From NCBI RefSeq assembly GCF_039542345.1, contig NZ_BAABHY010000001.1, positions 1,820,514-1,884,513 of the forward strand: a stretch of 64,000 nt of DNA, in the 5' to 3' direction. Each line of letters opens with the position of its first letter. The stretch's first letter is position 1. Below the pieces are notes generated by a model, which was given only the letters and a program-made list of their open reading frames with translations, did no database searches and had not been told where the DNA came from. Below are positions 8,886 to 17,470 of this stretch, piece after piece. This DNA comes from Orbus sasakiae. Lineage in GTDB: Bacteria > Pseudomonadota > Gammaproteobacteria > Enterobacterales > Orbaceae. Made by a program: the position numbers and the translations under genes.

Positions 8886-9671
8886 ATGTATCCTGAATTA
8901 CAAAATAAAGTTGCAGTGATAACTGGCGGTTCAAAAGGTATCGGTAATGCGATATGTTATCGCTTTGGTGAAGAAAAAATGAACGTTGTTGTTAACTATA
9001 ATTCAGATGCAAGCGGCGCAGAAGAAGCCGTTAATCTCATAAAAAAAGCCGGCGGTAATGCAATTGCAGTCAAAGCGGATGTCGGAAGTGAAGACGGTAA
9101 TCTGCATTTGCTTGAACAAGCCATCAACACATTTGGAGGTCTTGATATTTGGGTTAACAATGCCGGAATGGAAAACCAATACAATACTCATGAGCTTCCG
9201 CTTGCTGAGTGGGAAAAAGTCATTAACATCAATTTAACTGGCGTCTTTTTAGGTTCACGTACTGCACTCAATTATTTTGTTAAAAATGGTAAAAAAGGCA
9301 ATATTATTAATATGTCCTCCGTCCATGAACAAATTCCATGGCCGACTTTTGCGCATTATGCAGCATCAAAAGGCGGCGTGAAATTATTTACCCAAACAAT
9401 CGCGATGGAATATGCGCCGCATAATATTCGAGTCAATAGTATCGGCCCTGGTGCGATTAACACGCCAATTAATGCCAAAAAATTTGCTGATCCAAAACAA
9501 TTAGAAATGACCACCAGCATGGTACCAATGCAACGGATTGGTGATCCCGCTGAAGTTGCTGCTGTTGCAGCTTGGTTAGCATCAGACCAATCGAGTTATG
9601 TAACGGGGATAACATTATTTGTTGATGGGGGAATGACGCTCTACCCATCATTCCAAGGTGGGCGTGGTTAA
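8886..9671 (+). CDS. gdh: glucose 1-dehydrogenase, short-chain dehydrogenase family
   Basis: This 261-residue SDR oxidises glucose to gluconolactone with NAD(P)+. It shows the Rossmann motif GGSKGIG (14-20), NNAG (91-94) and the catalytic S145, Y158 and K162. The stretch GPGAINTPIN, AWLASDQSSYVTGITLFVDGG and the end YPSFQGGRG match Bacillus glucose dehydrogenase far more closely than typical proteobacterial SDRs; the final GRG is a tetramer-interface feature of that enzyme. The ATG at 8886 gives the Bacillus-like N-terminus (MYPELQNK). The gene precedes a GlcU permease, the same functional pairing as in Bacillus, which suggests acquisition from a Firmicute. Confidence 0.88.
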   Translation: MYPELQNKVAVITGGSKGIGNAICYRFGEEKMNVVVNYNSDASGAEEAVNLIKKAGGNAIAVKADVGSEDGNLHLLEQAINTFGGLDIWVNNAGMENQYNTHELPLAEWEKVININLTGVFLGSRTALNYFVKNGKKGNIINMSSVHEQIPWPTFAHYAASKGGVKLFTQTIAMEYAPHNIRVNSIGPGAINTPINAKKFADPKQLEMTTSMVPMQRIGDPAEVAAVAAWLASDQSSYVTGITLFVDGGMTLYPSFQGGRG

Positions 9672-9730
9672 ACATTACGAGCTGGTGGGTTATCTCATCA
9701 GCATGTTATCGAGAACAAAAGGGTTTATAA

Positions 9731-10582
9731 ATGGAAATTTTAATTGCACTGTTACCTGCATTGGGTTGGGGTATACAGCCGCTTATATTGAAAAAATTAG
9801 GTGGTAAGCCTACAAATCAAATACTAGGAACAGGTATTGGCGCAATTATTGTTGGTTTAATTGTCCAATTTTCGTCCTCCCCTGATAGTATCTCCTTAAC
9901 CATATTTTTAATCAGTTTAGCTTCTGGTGTATTTTGGGTTATTGGTCAAACAGGTCAATACCATGCATTAGATATTATGGGTGTTTCAAAAACCATTCCC
10001 GTCAGTACTGCACTGCAACTTATTGGTACATCGATAATTAGTGTCATTGCCTTTAATGAATGGCCTGGCTTGACATTTAAACTGATCGGATTAGCCGCGA
10101 TTATTTTACTGATTATTGGTGTAGCCATGACATCAGTGAGTGAAAAGAAAGCAGATGTGCGGTCATTAAAACTCGGTGTAATGATATTATTTTATACCAG
10201 CGCAGGTTATTGGATTTATAATGTTTTACCGAAAATGGTTAATGCCCCCGCCCTATCCATTTTCTTTCCACAAATGTTAGGTATCTTTTTAGGCGCATTA
10301 GTCTATATTTTATTTAAACATCCTAAATCCATTACTGAAAGCAAAACATGGCAAACGGCCGTAGTGGGTATTATATTTAGCTTATCAGCATTAGCTTATA
10401 TTTTTGCGGCGAAACTCACTGGGGTGGCAACGGCGTTTATCATTACACAGTTAAATGTGGTGGTTGCTACAATCGGTAGTTTAGTTATTCTAAAAGAACG
10501 AAAAACGCCAAAAGAATTAAAAAGTACATTAGTTGGATTAGCATTAATTGTGGTGGGTAGTGTTATTACCATTTTTATTTAA
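9731..10582 (+). CDS. glcU: glucose uptake protein, GRP/GlcU family
   Basis: The 283-residue protein has ten membrane segments in two EamA-like halves and starts MEILIALLPALGWGIQPLIL, as GlcU/RbsU transporters do. These permeases bring in glucose or ribose without phosphorylation, which fits a cytoplasmic glucose dehydrogenase as the next step. AAAGGG precedes the ATG. It lies 59 bases after gdh and is closed by a strong terminator, so the two genes form a unit. In Bacillus the order is glcU-gdh, the reverse of here. Confidence 0.85.
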   Translation: MEILIALLPALGWGIQPLILKKLGGKPTNQILGTGIGAIIVGLIVQFSSSPDSISLTIFLISLASGVFWVIGQTGQYHALDIMGVSKTIPVSTALQLIGTSIISVIAFNEWPGLTFKLIGLAAIILLIIGVAMTSVSEKKADVRSLKLGVMILFYTSAGYWIYNVLPKMVNAPALSIFFPQMLGIFLGALVYILFKHPKSITESKTWQTAVVGIIFSLSALAYIFAAKLTGVATAFIITQLNVVVATIGSLVILKERKTPKELKSTLVGLALIVVGSVITIFI

Positions 10583-10600
10583 ATGACTGTAATGACATTA

Positions 10601-10628
10601 AGCACCATCATCAAAATGGTGCTTTTTA
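10601..10628 (+). terminator. intrinsic terminator of gdh-glcU
   Basis: A perfect 8-bp stem (AGCACCAT 10601-10608 with ATGGTGCT 10616-10623) with a 7-base loop runs into five T's (10623-10627). It also lies about 40 bases beyond the end of the convergent nine-gene operon, though the minus-strand side has no T run. Confidence 0.85.
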
Positions 10629-10665
10629 TACCATAAAAGGTGACTTTAAAATTAGGATGTCAATC

Positions 10666-12603
10666 TTATGAAATTCGCCCGAAGCTGTCTTTGACAATTG
10701 CTTGGAATTCACTAAAAGTTCGGCTGTTTAATAAACGTTTAGTGGATTTTTCTTTCACGAAATTAACAAACAAATTATAGATACTCATCGCATCTTCATA
10801 CTCATCTTTACTGATGGCTAATAAAAAGATAACGTTGGCAACTTCATTTTTGTTTTTATCCCAGACGATGCCCTGTGGTGCCAATATGGTGACCACTTTG
10901 GTTTTTTTAGCTAATAAACCAACAGAATGGGGAATCGCAATATTTTCACCTAATAATGTTGAAACAATCGCTTCACGCTCAATTAAAGAAGGGTAAAAAT
11001 CAGGATCAACATATCCGCCGGCTTCCAGTTTTTTACACACCATTTTAAACAGCTCTTGCTGAGTGATCGGTTTATTAATTACCATGAACAAACGTTCATC
11101 AAAAAAACGCTCTAAAATATATGGCATCGTGCGATCAACCATCGCTAAACGCCCTAATTGTTCTAATTGATAAGGTGTTGGAAAAGGCGCAATTTTCACA
11201 ATCGGTTTATCTTTTTCGGTCAGCCTAACCGTTGTGACAATAAAATCCTCTTCAACAGAACTAAGCTGCTCATACTCCCGATAAGACAAAGGTCGAGAAA
11301 TTTGTATTTGCGGAAAATCACGTTTGATTTTTGATTCAATCATACGCAGTGTTGAGTTACCCAATTCACTAACTAAAAGCACTCTAGGGTGCCTTTCATA
11401 TTCAACACTGTAGTTTCTTTCTAATGCTACGCCAATATGTACTGCAAGATAACTGATTTCATCCTCAGTTAATGTAAATTCCGTATACTTTTCAGTGTTA
11501 TTTACCGCAGACAACGTAATATCGTAGGCAAATGGATAGTATTGTTTGATTTCGTTAAGTAATGGGTTTGTTGAATGAATTTGATACTTAACACGAGATA
11601 GCATAGATGAAATATGCACAAACAGATCTTTCTTCAATTTTTCATCATGACGCATATCATATTTATAATGGTCATTGATGTAATTTAAAATATGTTCAAT
11701 TAAACCATCGCTTTTTTCTTGTATTGCATTGGATAACGATGATGCATCGCCCCGAGAACGGGACGCAATTTGAACACAAAGGTAATTAAACTCAGCTTCT
11801 GACAGCGATGAACCGAGGAAATAAGCAAATCCTTCGGCAATTTCAGCAGCGGCAGCAATAATGTTACTGTCTAATTGATCCGTTTGATACTGAATCAACT
11901 CTTGCCCCATCGTAATACGTGAAATGGAAACTGCGCAGCTATATAACAGATAACCCTGACCTTCTGCGGTAAGTTTCAAATCAAAACGTTCAAATTGATT
12001 TTGCAGGATTTTTTCTAAATAATGTAAATCAATATCATGCAAAACGGTTTGTTGAAGCCGTGCCATTGTGCGATGATCTTCAGCCGTATAAATCTGCCAT
12101 AAAATATCTGTCAAACAGGTGCGAATCGCAGGCTCTTCACCCAATAATCGCATGCCTTGATACGGTTTTTTTTCTAACAACAAACCGTATTTATCTAAAT
12201 AATCTTTAACTTCGGCAATGTCACTTTGGATTGTGCTACGACTAATAAACCAACTGTCCGCAATATCATCCAGTTTAACGGCTTTGACTTGAGTTAAAAA
12301 GCGGATCAAGAGATCAAGAACTCGCTCACGGCTACTTCTTGGCAGTGGTTTAAGTTGGTTTTCTTCAAGTGGCAACGTTTCATAACGTTGGCTATCGAAA
12401 ATCACTAATTGGTAACCCACATTTTTTTTATAATCAATCTGGGCACCATATAAACTTAAAATTTCGTTAAGCGTGATGACATCAGTCCGAATCGTTCTTG
12501 CAGACACATCAAAACGATTCGCTAACTCTTGCTGAGGTAGGGTTTCATTTTTAATTGCATCATAAAGATATGCAAGACGTTGATAAGGAAATAATGCCAT
12601 CAA
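10666..12603 (-). CDS. PRD-containing transcriptional regulator with EIIB- and EIIA-like domains (MtlR/ManR type)
   Basis: The 645-residue protein has an N-terminal HTH (about 20-45), a second HTH (about 105-135), PRD1 (about 195-295), PRD2 (about 300-400), an EIIB-like domain (about 407-490) and an EIIA-2 domain (about 505-640). PRD2 keeps both histidines (H330, H389) and EIIA keeps H559 in the IAIPHS motif. PRD1 has S and Q where the histidines should be, and the EIIB P-loop reads VSELGNS, with S412 in place of the cysteine. The architecture is that of DNA-binding activators, not of RNA-binding BglG antiterminators. It is the last gene of the operon, 6 bases after the aldolase, and very likely controls it. 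Confidence 0.88.
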   Translation of the reverse strand: MMALFPYQRLAYLYDAIKNETLPQQELANRFDVSARTIRTDVITLNEILSLYGAQIDYKKNVGYQLVIFDSQRYETLPLEENQLKPLPRSSRERVLDLLIRFLTQVKAVKLDDIADSWFISRSTIQSDIAEVKDYLDKYGLLLEKKPYQGMRLLGEEPAIRTCLTDILWQIYTAEDHRTMARLQQTVLHDIDLHYLEKILQNQFERFDLKLTAEGQGYLLYSCAVSISRITMGQELIQYQTDQLDSNIIAAAAEIAEGFAYFLGSSLSEAEFNYLCVQIASRSRGDASSLSNAIQEKSDGLIEHILNYINDHYKYDMRHDEKLKKDLFVHISSMLSRVKYQIHSTNPLLNEIKQYYPFAYDITLSAVNNTEKYTEFTLTEDEISYLAVHIGVALERNYSVEYERHPRVLLVSELGNSTLRMIESKIKRDFPQIQISRPLSYREYEQLSSVEEDFIVTTVRLTEKDKPIVKIAPFPTPYQLEQLGRLAMVDRTMPYILERFFDERLFMVINKPITQQELFKMVCKKLEAGGYVDPDFYPSLIEREAIVSTLLGENIAIPHSVGLLAKKTKVVTILAPQGIVWDKNKNEVANVIFLLAISKDEYEDAMSIYNLFVNFVKEKSTKRLLNSRTFSEFQAIVKDSFGRIS

Positions 12604-12609
12604 ATTGAC

Positions 12610-13353
12610 CTATTTAAGTAGTTTTTCTGTGATAGATAATAGGGTTTTCACATCTTCCGGTCGGGTTTTTCCTGACACCGGGTCAATGATTGAAGTGTAA
12701 ATGTGAGGAATCACTTTTTTCACCCCTGCATCTAAGGCAATTTTCAAAATTGCTTCGTAGTTATCTAAATCAATACCGCCGGTTGGTTCAAGATAAAAAT
12801 CAAGTTCTGCACAGCATTTAGCAACATACTCAAATTCATCTTTATGTTTTAAGCCACCCATTGGGAAGTATTTAATTGAGCTACCGCCCATATCTTTTAA
12901 TAGCTCAATCGCCGTTTCAACTGGCACCACACCATCTGGTGCTTTAGAACTTAATGGACCTGTTGAAATTTTAACTAAGCCCACTTTACCCGTTGGTGAC
13001 ACTAAACCGTTGATGACGGTATCGTTTTGGCCCAATAATGCACGGCTTGTTGCAACACCTGTAAAGACTTGATTCACATGTTGTGGTTGTAATACAGCAG
13101 AAATTTCAGATACCATTTTTGATTGATTTGGATCACCAGCACCAAGACCAACTGAAATCGCATTATCAATCGCTAATGCATATTTTTTCATGTCTTCAAT
13201 GGCAGATTGATTGTCTGGGTAATTTTTTGATAATACGCCAACAACAACATAAGTTTGTGCCGCATCATAGACTTCTTTTGCATTCTCAATTGAGTTAGCA
13301 AGGACGTTTAAACATACGCGGTCATGTAAATAATTAGGTAAACATTTTGACAT
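12610..13353 (-). CDS. dgaF: DgaF-like 2-dehydro-3-deoxy-6-phosphogluconate aldolase
   Basis: The 247-residue protein belongs to the KDGP aldolase family that includes DgaF of the Salmonella D-glucosaminate pathway. It should split 2-keto-3-deoxy-6-phosphogluconate into pyruvate and glyceraldehyde 3-phosphate. The Schiff-base lysine is most likely K161 in GGSSIKYFPMGG; EPTGGID (189-195) and the VKKVIPHIYTS segment complete the barrel. AAGGAG lies 6 bases before the ATG. It follows the lyase gene by 20 bases, in pathway order. It is not related to Eda, the usual KDPG aldolase. Confidence 0.85.
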   Translation of the reverse strand: MSKCLPNYLHDRVCLNVLANSIENAKEVYDAAQTYVVVGVLSKNYPDNQSAIEDMKKYALAIDNAISVGLGAGDPNQSKMVSEISAVLQPQHVNQVFTGVATSRALLGQNDTVINGLVSPTGKVGLVKISTGPLSSKAPDGVVPVETAIELLKDMGGSSIKYFPMGGLKHKDEFEYVAKCCAELDFYLEPTGGIDLDNYEAILKIALDAGVKKVIPHIYTSIIDPVSGKTRPEDVKTLLSITEKLLK

Positions 13354-13373
13354 TCTTTTACTCCTTTCGACGA

Positions 13374-14501
13374 CTATACTTCGATAATCGCTTTAATCTT
13401 GTGATAAATTACATCTAATTGCGCGGCTGAAACACTACGCACATCGGCATCGACTTTACCTTCATTGGCTTTATATTCACGGAAATAAACCGCTGTATCG
13501 CCCTGTTTCATCAACTTGATCATCTCGACTGCATTTTTGCCAATCACTTTTTCATCAAAACTGATTTCAGCACGTGCAATGTCTCGGCCTGCGCCATCCC
13601 AAACAACTTTTGCTGAAATACCATTTAATGCATTGAGTTGATTAATAAATGGTGTCATTTTATCAACCATTTGTTGACCCGTTTCACCTGCAGGCTCAGT
13701 CATATACAATTCGATTGCTTTCGTCAGGCCCAAAATGCCTTCTTTACCAACTTTCATTGGGCGACCAATACCATTAGATTGTTGTTTGACCCATTCAATC
13801 GCTTGATGGCGACCAACAACCAGACCACTCGTTGGGCCTTCAATGGCTTTTGCACCGCTGTAAATGACAATGTCAGCACCCATATTGTAATAAGCTTGGA
13901 GATCTTCTTCAGCTGCAGCATCAACAATTAATGGAATGCCATGCTTTTTAGCAATTGCTGCTGTTTCGCTGACCGATAATATGCTTTTTTGGACACAGTG
14001 ATGTGACTTAACATATAAAATCGCCGCGGTATCTGCATTGATCATTGCTTCAATATGTTCAGGCTTACACTCATTAGCATAGCCTGCTTCAACAACAACG
14101 CCCCCACCTAATGACACCATGGTGCCTACTGGTGCACCAAAATTCACGTTGTGACCTTTTGGTAAAATAATTTCACGTGGTACATATTTATCTGATGAGT
14201 GCAGATCATAAAGCAGTTCTTTGTCATCTTTAACAATAAACGCGGCTACAGATTGCACAATCCCTGCTGAAGCACATGAAATTACAGCCGCATTCTCTGC
14301 ATTAAGAAGTTTAGCAATATATTGACCAGTTTTATCAACTAAATCTTTCATCTCAAAATATTCATTTAAACCATGAGCAACCGTTTCAGTAACTTGTGGT
14401 CTTGGCGTTGATACACCTAAAATAGTCATACGACCAGAGGCATTAATTACCTTTTTTAGATTATATTTTGAATAGACATCATCGTTAGTCATTGAGCCCA
14501 T
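13374..14501 (-). CDS. dgaE: DgaE-like PLP-dependent ammonia-lyase
   Basis: This 375-residue SelA-type fold-I PLP enzyme resembles D-glucosaminate-6-phosphate ammonia-lyase, which eliminates ammonia to give 2-keto-3-deoxy-6-phosphogluconate. K218 in YSGAKAIEGP should hold PLP and D194 in LIVDAAAEED should bind its pyridine nitrogen; ASAGIVQSVAA (78-88) is the phosphate-side loop. The ATG at 14501 follows AAGAAGGA; it overlaps the end of the amidohydrolase gene by 17 bases. Its product is the expected substrate of the aldolase encoded next. The exact amino-sugar acid used is inferred from the family, not shown. Confidence 0.85.
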   Translation of the reverse strand: MGSMTNDDVYSKYNLKKVINASGRMTILGVSTPRPQVTETVAHGLNEYFEMKDLVDKTGQYIAKLLNAENAAVISCASAGIVQSVAAFIVKDDKELLYDLHSSDKYVPREIILPKGHNVNFGAPVGTMVSLGGGVVVEAGYANECKPEHIEAMINADTAAILYVKSHHCVQKSILSVSETAAIAKKHGIPLIVDAAAEEDLQAYYNMGADIVIYSGAKAIEGPTSGLVVGRHQAIEWVKQQSNGIGRPMKVGKEGILGLTKAIELYMTEPAGETGQQMVDKMTPFINQLNALNGISAKVVWDGAGRDIARAEISFDEKVIGKNAVEMIKLMKQGDTAVYFREYKANEGKVDADVRSVSAAQLDVIYHKIKAIIEV

Positions 14502-15618
14502 TTTTACGTCCTTCTTCTGTTATTTCTGTTTGACCTGAAACAATACACGCTAATGGTACAAACCGTTCGTTACTTTCCCGAACTTCACCTTCAGCATCTG
14601 ATAATGCTATTTTTTCTTGTTTTAAATCAAAAATAGTAATATCTGCATCGTACCCGACTGCTAATTCACCTTTATTTTTAAGGTGTAAAATCTCAGCTGC
14701 ATTGCAAGTAACGCTATCAATAATACGTTTAAGGCTGTATCCCAGACAGATAAATTTAGTCATCACATTTGCAAGACTAAATACAGGCCCTTGCAGACGA
14801 TTTTTTGAATAAATATCTGAGCTAATCGTATTAGGGTAGATATCCAGACATTTTGCTCGCTCAGCGACAGCAAAGCTGAAGCTTTCACCACCATGTCCAA
14901 TATCTAAAATAACACCACGTTCAATAGCACGTTTGATTGAGTCACGTAAGTTATTTTCTTTATCAAAAATTTTGTTAGGTTTGCCATTAAAACAGTGAGT
15001 AATAATGTCACCTTTTGTCAGTAAATCCGCAACTTCATCAAGTTCTGGTGGATTATTACCAACATGAATCATTAAAGGTAAACCACTTTTCTTTTGCATC
15101 TCTTTTGCTTGAACAAGAGGTTTGATACCATTCTCACCCACCACACTGCGACTCATTCTTACTTTGATACCAATAATAAAATCAGGATATTTTGCTAAAG
15201 CTTGATCAAATAATGGCACATCAATGTCATTCATATCGGACAATTCACTTTGTCTGATAAGACCAATTTTAGAAATATTTAAGAATGAATACACATTTGT
15301 CTTTGACTGTTGTGCGAGATGATAAAACTCATCAGCATCTAAAGCCCCAACACTACCGGCATCGACAACGGCAGTAACACCTGCATGAACACCGATTAAA
15401 TCAGGTTCATCATGATATATAGGTGATCGAGCAAAACAATGGGTATGAGAATCAATCCACCCTGCACTAACGTAATGCAGACCTTTTAAATCAATTGTTT
15501 TTTGAGCCGCAGCATCAATCTGACCAAGTTCAGCAATTTTGCCTGCTTCTATTGCAATATCAACAATGCTACCGTCAATAAGCTTGGCATTTTTTAGGAT
15601 TAAATCATACATAATCAT
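14485..15618 (-). CDS. amidohydrolase/deacetylase-family metallohydrolase
   Basis: The 377-residue TIM-barrel enzyme has the metal ligands of the amidohydrolase superfamily: H58 and H60 (DSHTH), probable carbamylated K152 (GIKVRM), H185 (MIHVG), H208 (ITHCF) and D268 (SSDIY). It belongs to the branch found beside DgaE-like lyases, some members of which cleave N-acetyl or O-acetyl groups. Its place ahead of the lyase suggests it removes an acyl group from an amino-sugar acid, exposing the amine that the lyase eliminates. Two in-frame ATGs (15618, 15612) are possible starts; AGAGA precedes them. Confidence 0.82.
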   Translation of the reverse strand: MIMYDLILKNAKLIDGSIVDIAIEAGKIAELGQIDAAAQKTIDLKGLHYVSAGWIDSHTHCFARSPIYHDEPDLIGVHAGVTAVVDAGSVGALDADEFYHLAQQSKTNVYSFLNISKIGLIRQSELSDMNDIDVPLFDQALAKYPDFIIGIKVRMSRSVVGENGIKPLVQAKEMQKKSGLPLMIHVGNNPPELDEVADLLTKGDIITHCFNGKPNKIFDKENNLRDSIKRAIERGVILDIGHGGESFSFAVAERAKCLDIYPNTISSDIYSKNRLQGPVFSLANVMTKFICLGYSLKRIIDSVTCNAAEILHLKNKGELAVGYDADITIFDLKQEKIALSDAEGEVRESNERFVPLACIVSGQTEITEEGRKNGLND

Positions 15619-15689
15619 GTCTCTGCTTTTGATAAGACAACTGAATCAATACCCAGTTGTCTTGTTATAAATCACCATGTCTTAGATGA

Positions 15690-16343
15690 CTAAACGATAG
15701 GGAAAATTCCACCAAACGCCATTGCACCTAAAATAGCACCACCAGTAATTGGTTTGCGCCAAACATAGAATAGTAATGCGCCGAGTAAAGACCCTAATCC
15801 GATAGGAATCGATGCAGCCATTGCAGATAAAATAATCATTGGCCCTAAGAAACGGCCTGATGCATTACCAGCACCCATCATCACATCCGCACCGAAAGTA
15901 GAACCACCACCACTGTTGATGGTAAATTTACGGATCATGATAATGATCAAACCAATTGCAACACCAAGAATTAAACCGGTCACTATTGCAGCAATAAAGT
16001 TTTCAACAGGGAACGTATAACCACCAGCGAGAAGTAACGCTGGTACACCGAGGCCAATACCCGTTTGTAGCGCACCACCAATATCTAAAATACCGACCAA
16101 TGAACCTTCAATTACTCGCGCAAAAAGGAAACTTGCACCAAATGCTGCAATAGCACCGTAATCACCTGTTGACATACCTGACTTTAACATCGCAACGAAA
16201 GCGATTTCATTAAATGCACCAACACCATACACATAAAATGTGTGAGTCCCGGCAAAAATACCTGCTGATAAAATTCCGCATAGAATTGGGAATGACCAGT
16301 CGGCAAACCAAAAACTTTTATTCACTACTGTTTCTGTATTCAT
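15690..16343 (-). CDS. DUF4310-family membrane protein, probable transporter subunit
   Basis: The 217-residue protein has about six membrane segments rich in glycine, including GTHTFYVYGVGAFNEIAFVAML (split by short turns), GDYGAIAAFGASFLFARVIEG and GAGNASGRFLGPMIILSAMA. It fits the DUF4310 family, which occurs with DUF4311, DUF4312 and SFCGS proteins. The glycine-rich re-entrant look resembles PTS EIIC or other sugar permeases, but I see no known transporter signature. AGGACAGAG precedes the ATG. Together with the next gene upstream it should form the membrane channel of an uncharacterised uptake system. Confidence 0.75.
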   Translation of the reverse strand: MNTETVVNKSFWFADWSFPILCGILSAGIFAGTHTFYVYGVGAFNEIAFVAMLKSGMSTGDYGAIAAFGASFLFARVIEGSLVGILDIGGALQTGIGLGVPALLLAGGYTFPVENFIAAIVTGLILGVAIGLIIIMIRKFTINSGGGSTFGADVMMGAGNASGRFLGPMIILSAMAASIPIGLGSLLGALLFYVWRKPITGGAILGAMAFGGIFPIV

Positions 16344-16373
16344 AATCTCTGTCCTAATTATTCTGTAATGCTA

Positions 16374-17126
16374 CTATTTAAACCAATATGCAAGGCCGTC
16401 TCTAAAAGAATTGATCACTTTCATATCAAATCCACGGAAATATCCGCTTAGGACAAATAAAACAATCACTGCAACTAACATCACTTTCATCACTCGGTTC
16501 CAACCGCTGTCATCAACGCCTTTACCGATCAAAATACCTAATACTAAACCAGGTACCGCATTACCCATGATTAATTGCGCTAAACCACCGAACAATGTGC
16601 CCCAAAATCCACTACGACGACCTGCGTCTAATGCTGCAAGCCAGAAAATGACAGGCATCACCATTGCAACCAATAAGTTTGCAGCGGGAACAAGTACCGC
16701 TGTTGCTGTTGTTTTTAATGAATCAGGAATAGCAGAAGTTGTTGTGTTTAAAAATAACACGACGATCATACCGATAATGGTACATGCAATCGCCATTTTA
16801 CGGGGATCATGTAACGTTTCTGCAACATTCCGGTTTTTAAACATAAGAAGTGCTGCACCCCAGTTTGGAATGATTCGGTGATCAACGTCTTGTGTAAATG
16901 CACCGGTTGCAACTGATGATGCCCACGCATTAAAGAAGAAACCTAAACCAAATGAGAAGTGCGCTGCTGGGTCACCTTCACACGAGTTAAGTTCACCTAA
17001 TGTACGAAATGCCCCCATTCCTTGAGAAGTTGGTGCGTGAAACATTCTTGCTGCCCCTGCGCCAACACCAAAGCCACAAAGTCCACCAATGATAATAGAC
17101 TTTAAAGCTATAATTAAAATTTCCAT
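16374..17126 (-). CDS. DUF4311-family membrane protein, probable transporter subunit
   Basis: The 250-residue protein has about seven hydrophobic segments. Its N-terminal third contains GFGVGAGAARMFHAP and a polar loop with GELNSCEGDPAAHFSFGLG, whose charged and cysteine residues stand out in a membrane context and may line a substrate site. The ATG at 17126 follows AAGAGAG and gives the natural start MEILIIALKS; an upstream in-frame start would overlap DUF4312. It lies between DUF4312 and DUF4310 and is always expected with them. The substrate is unknown and inferred only from the neighbouring enzymes. Confidence 0.75.
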   Translation of the reverse strand: MEILIIALKSIIIGGLCGFGVGAGAARMFHAPTSQGMGAFRTLGELNSCEGDPAAHFSFGLGFFFNAWASSVATGAFTQDVDHRIIPNWGAALLMFKNRNVAETLHDPRKMAIACTIIGMIVVLFLNTTTSAIPDSLKTTATAVLVPAANLLVAMVMPVIFWLAALDAGRRSGFWGTLFGGLAQLIMGNAVPGLVLGILIGKGVDDSGWNRVMKVMLVAVIVLFVLSGYFRGFDMKVINSFRDGLAYWFK

Positions 17127-17145
17127 AAAAACTCTCTTATTTAAA

Positions 17146-17442
17146 TTATTTAGAGATAAACTCAATATTACTCATATCAACAAATGTCACATCAATCACT
17201 ACATCTAATGTGATTTCATAAAATTCTTTTTTACGTGGTAAAAAGAAAAATAGAAATTTTTCAGTCGAGATATCTGCAAACGCTGAAACAACACTGACAT
17301 CCAGTGGTTCAATGCGCAAAATAATATTGCTGCTATTTTTGAGTACTTCACGCTGAACTTGACCTAAAGCAGTTGCGAAAGCCTTTTGCTTTGAATTGCC
17401 AGCGCCTTTTACTCTAACTGTCATTTGTTGATTATTTTTCAT
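17146..17442 (-). CDS. DUF4312-family small cytoplasmic protein
   Basis: This 98-residue protein has no signal or membrane segment. It begins with a basic stretch MTVRVKGAGNSKQKAFATAL and then alternates short beta strands and helices, ending IDVTFVDMSNIEF. It is a member of DUF4312, known to me only as a partner of DUF4310/4311. AGGA lies just before the ATG. It is likely a soluble partner of the membrane subunits; no catalytic residue is evident. Confidence 0.72.
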   Translation of the reverse strand: MKNNQQMTVRVKGAGNSKQKAFATALGQVQREVLKNSSNIILRIEPLDVSVVSAFADISTEKFLFFFLPRKKEFYEITLDVVIDVTFVDMSNIEFISK

Positions 17443-17470
17443 TTAATCCTACTCTATTATTTTGTTGTTA

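Noticed and set aside
10666..12603. BglG-type RNA antiterminator with a RAT site
   Set aside because: The protein has DNA-binding HTH domains and no CAT RNA-binding domain, and no RAT-terminator pair was seen upstream of the operon.
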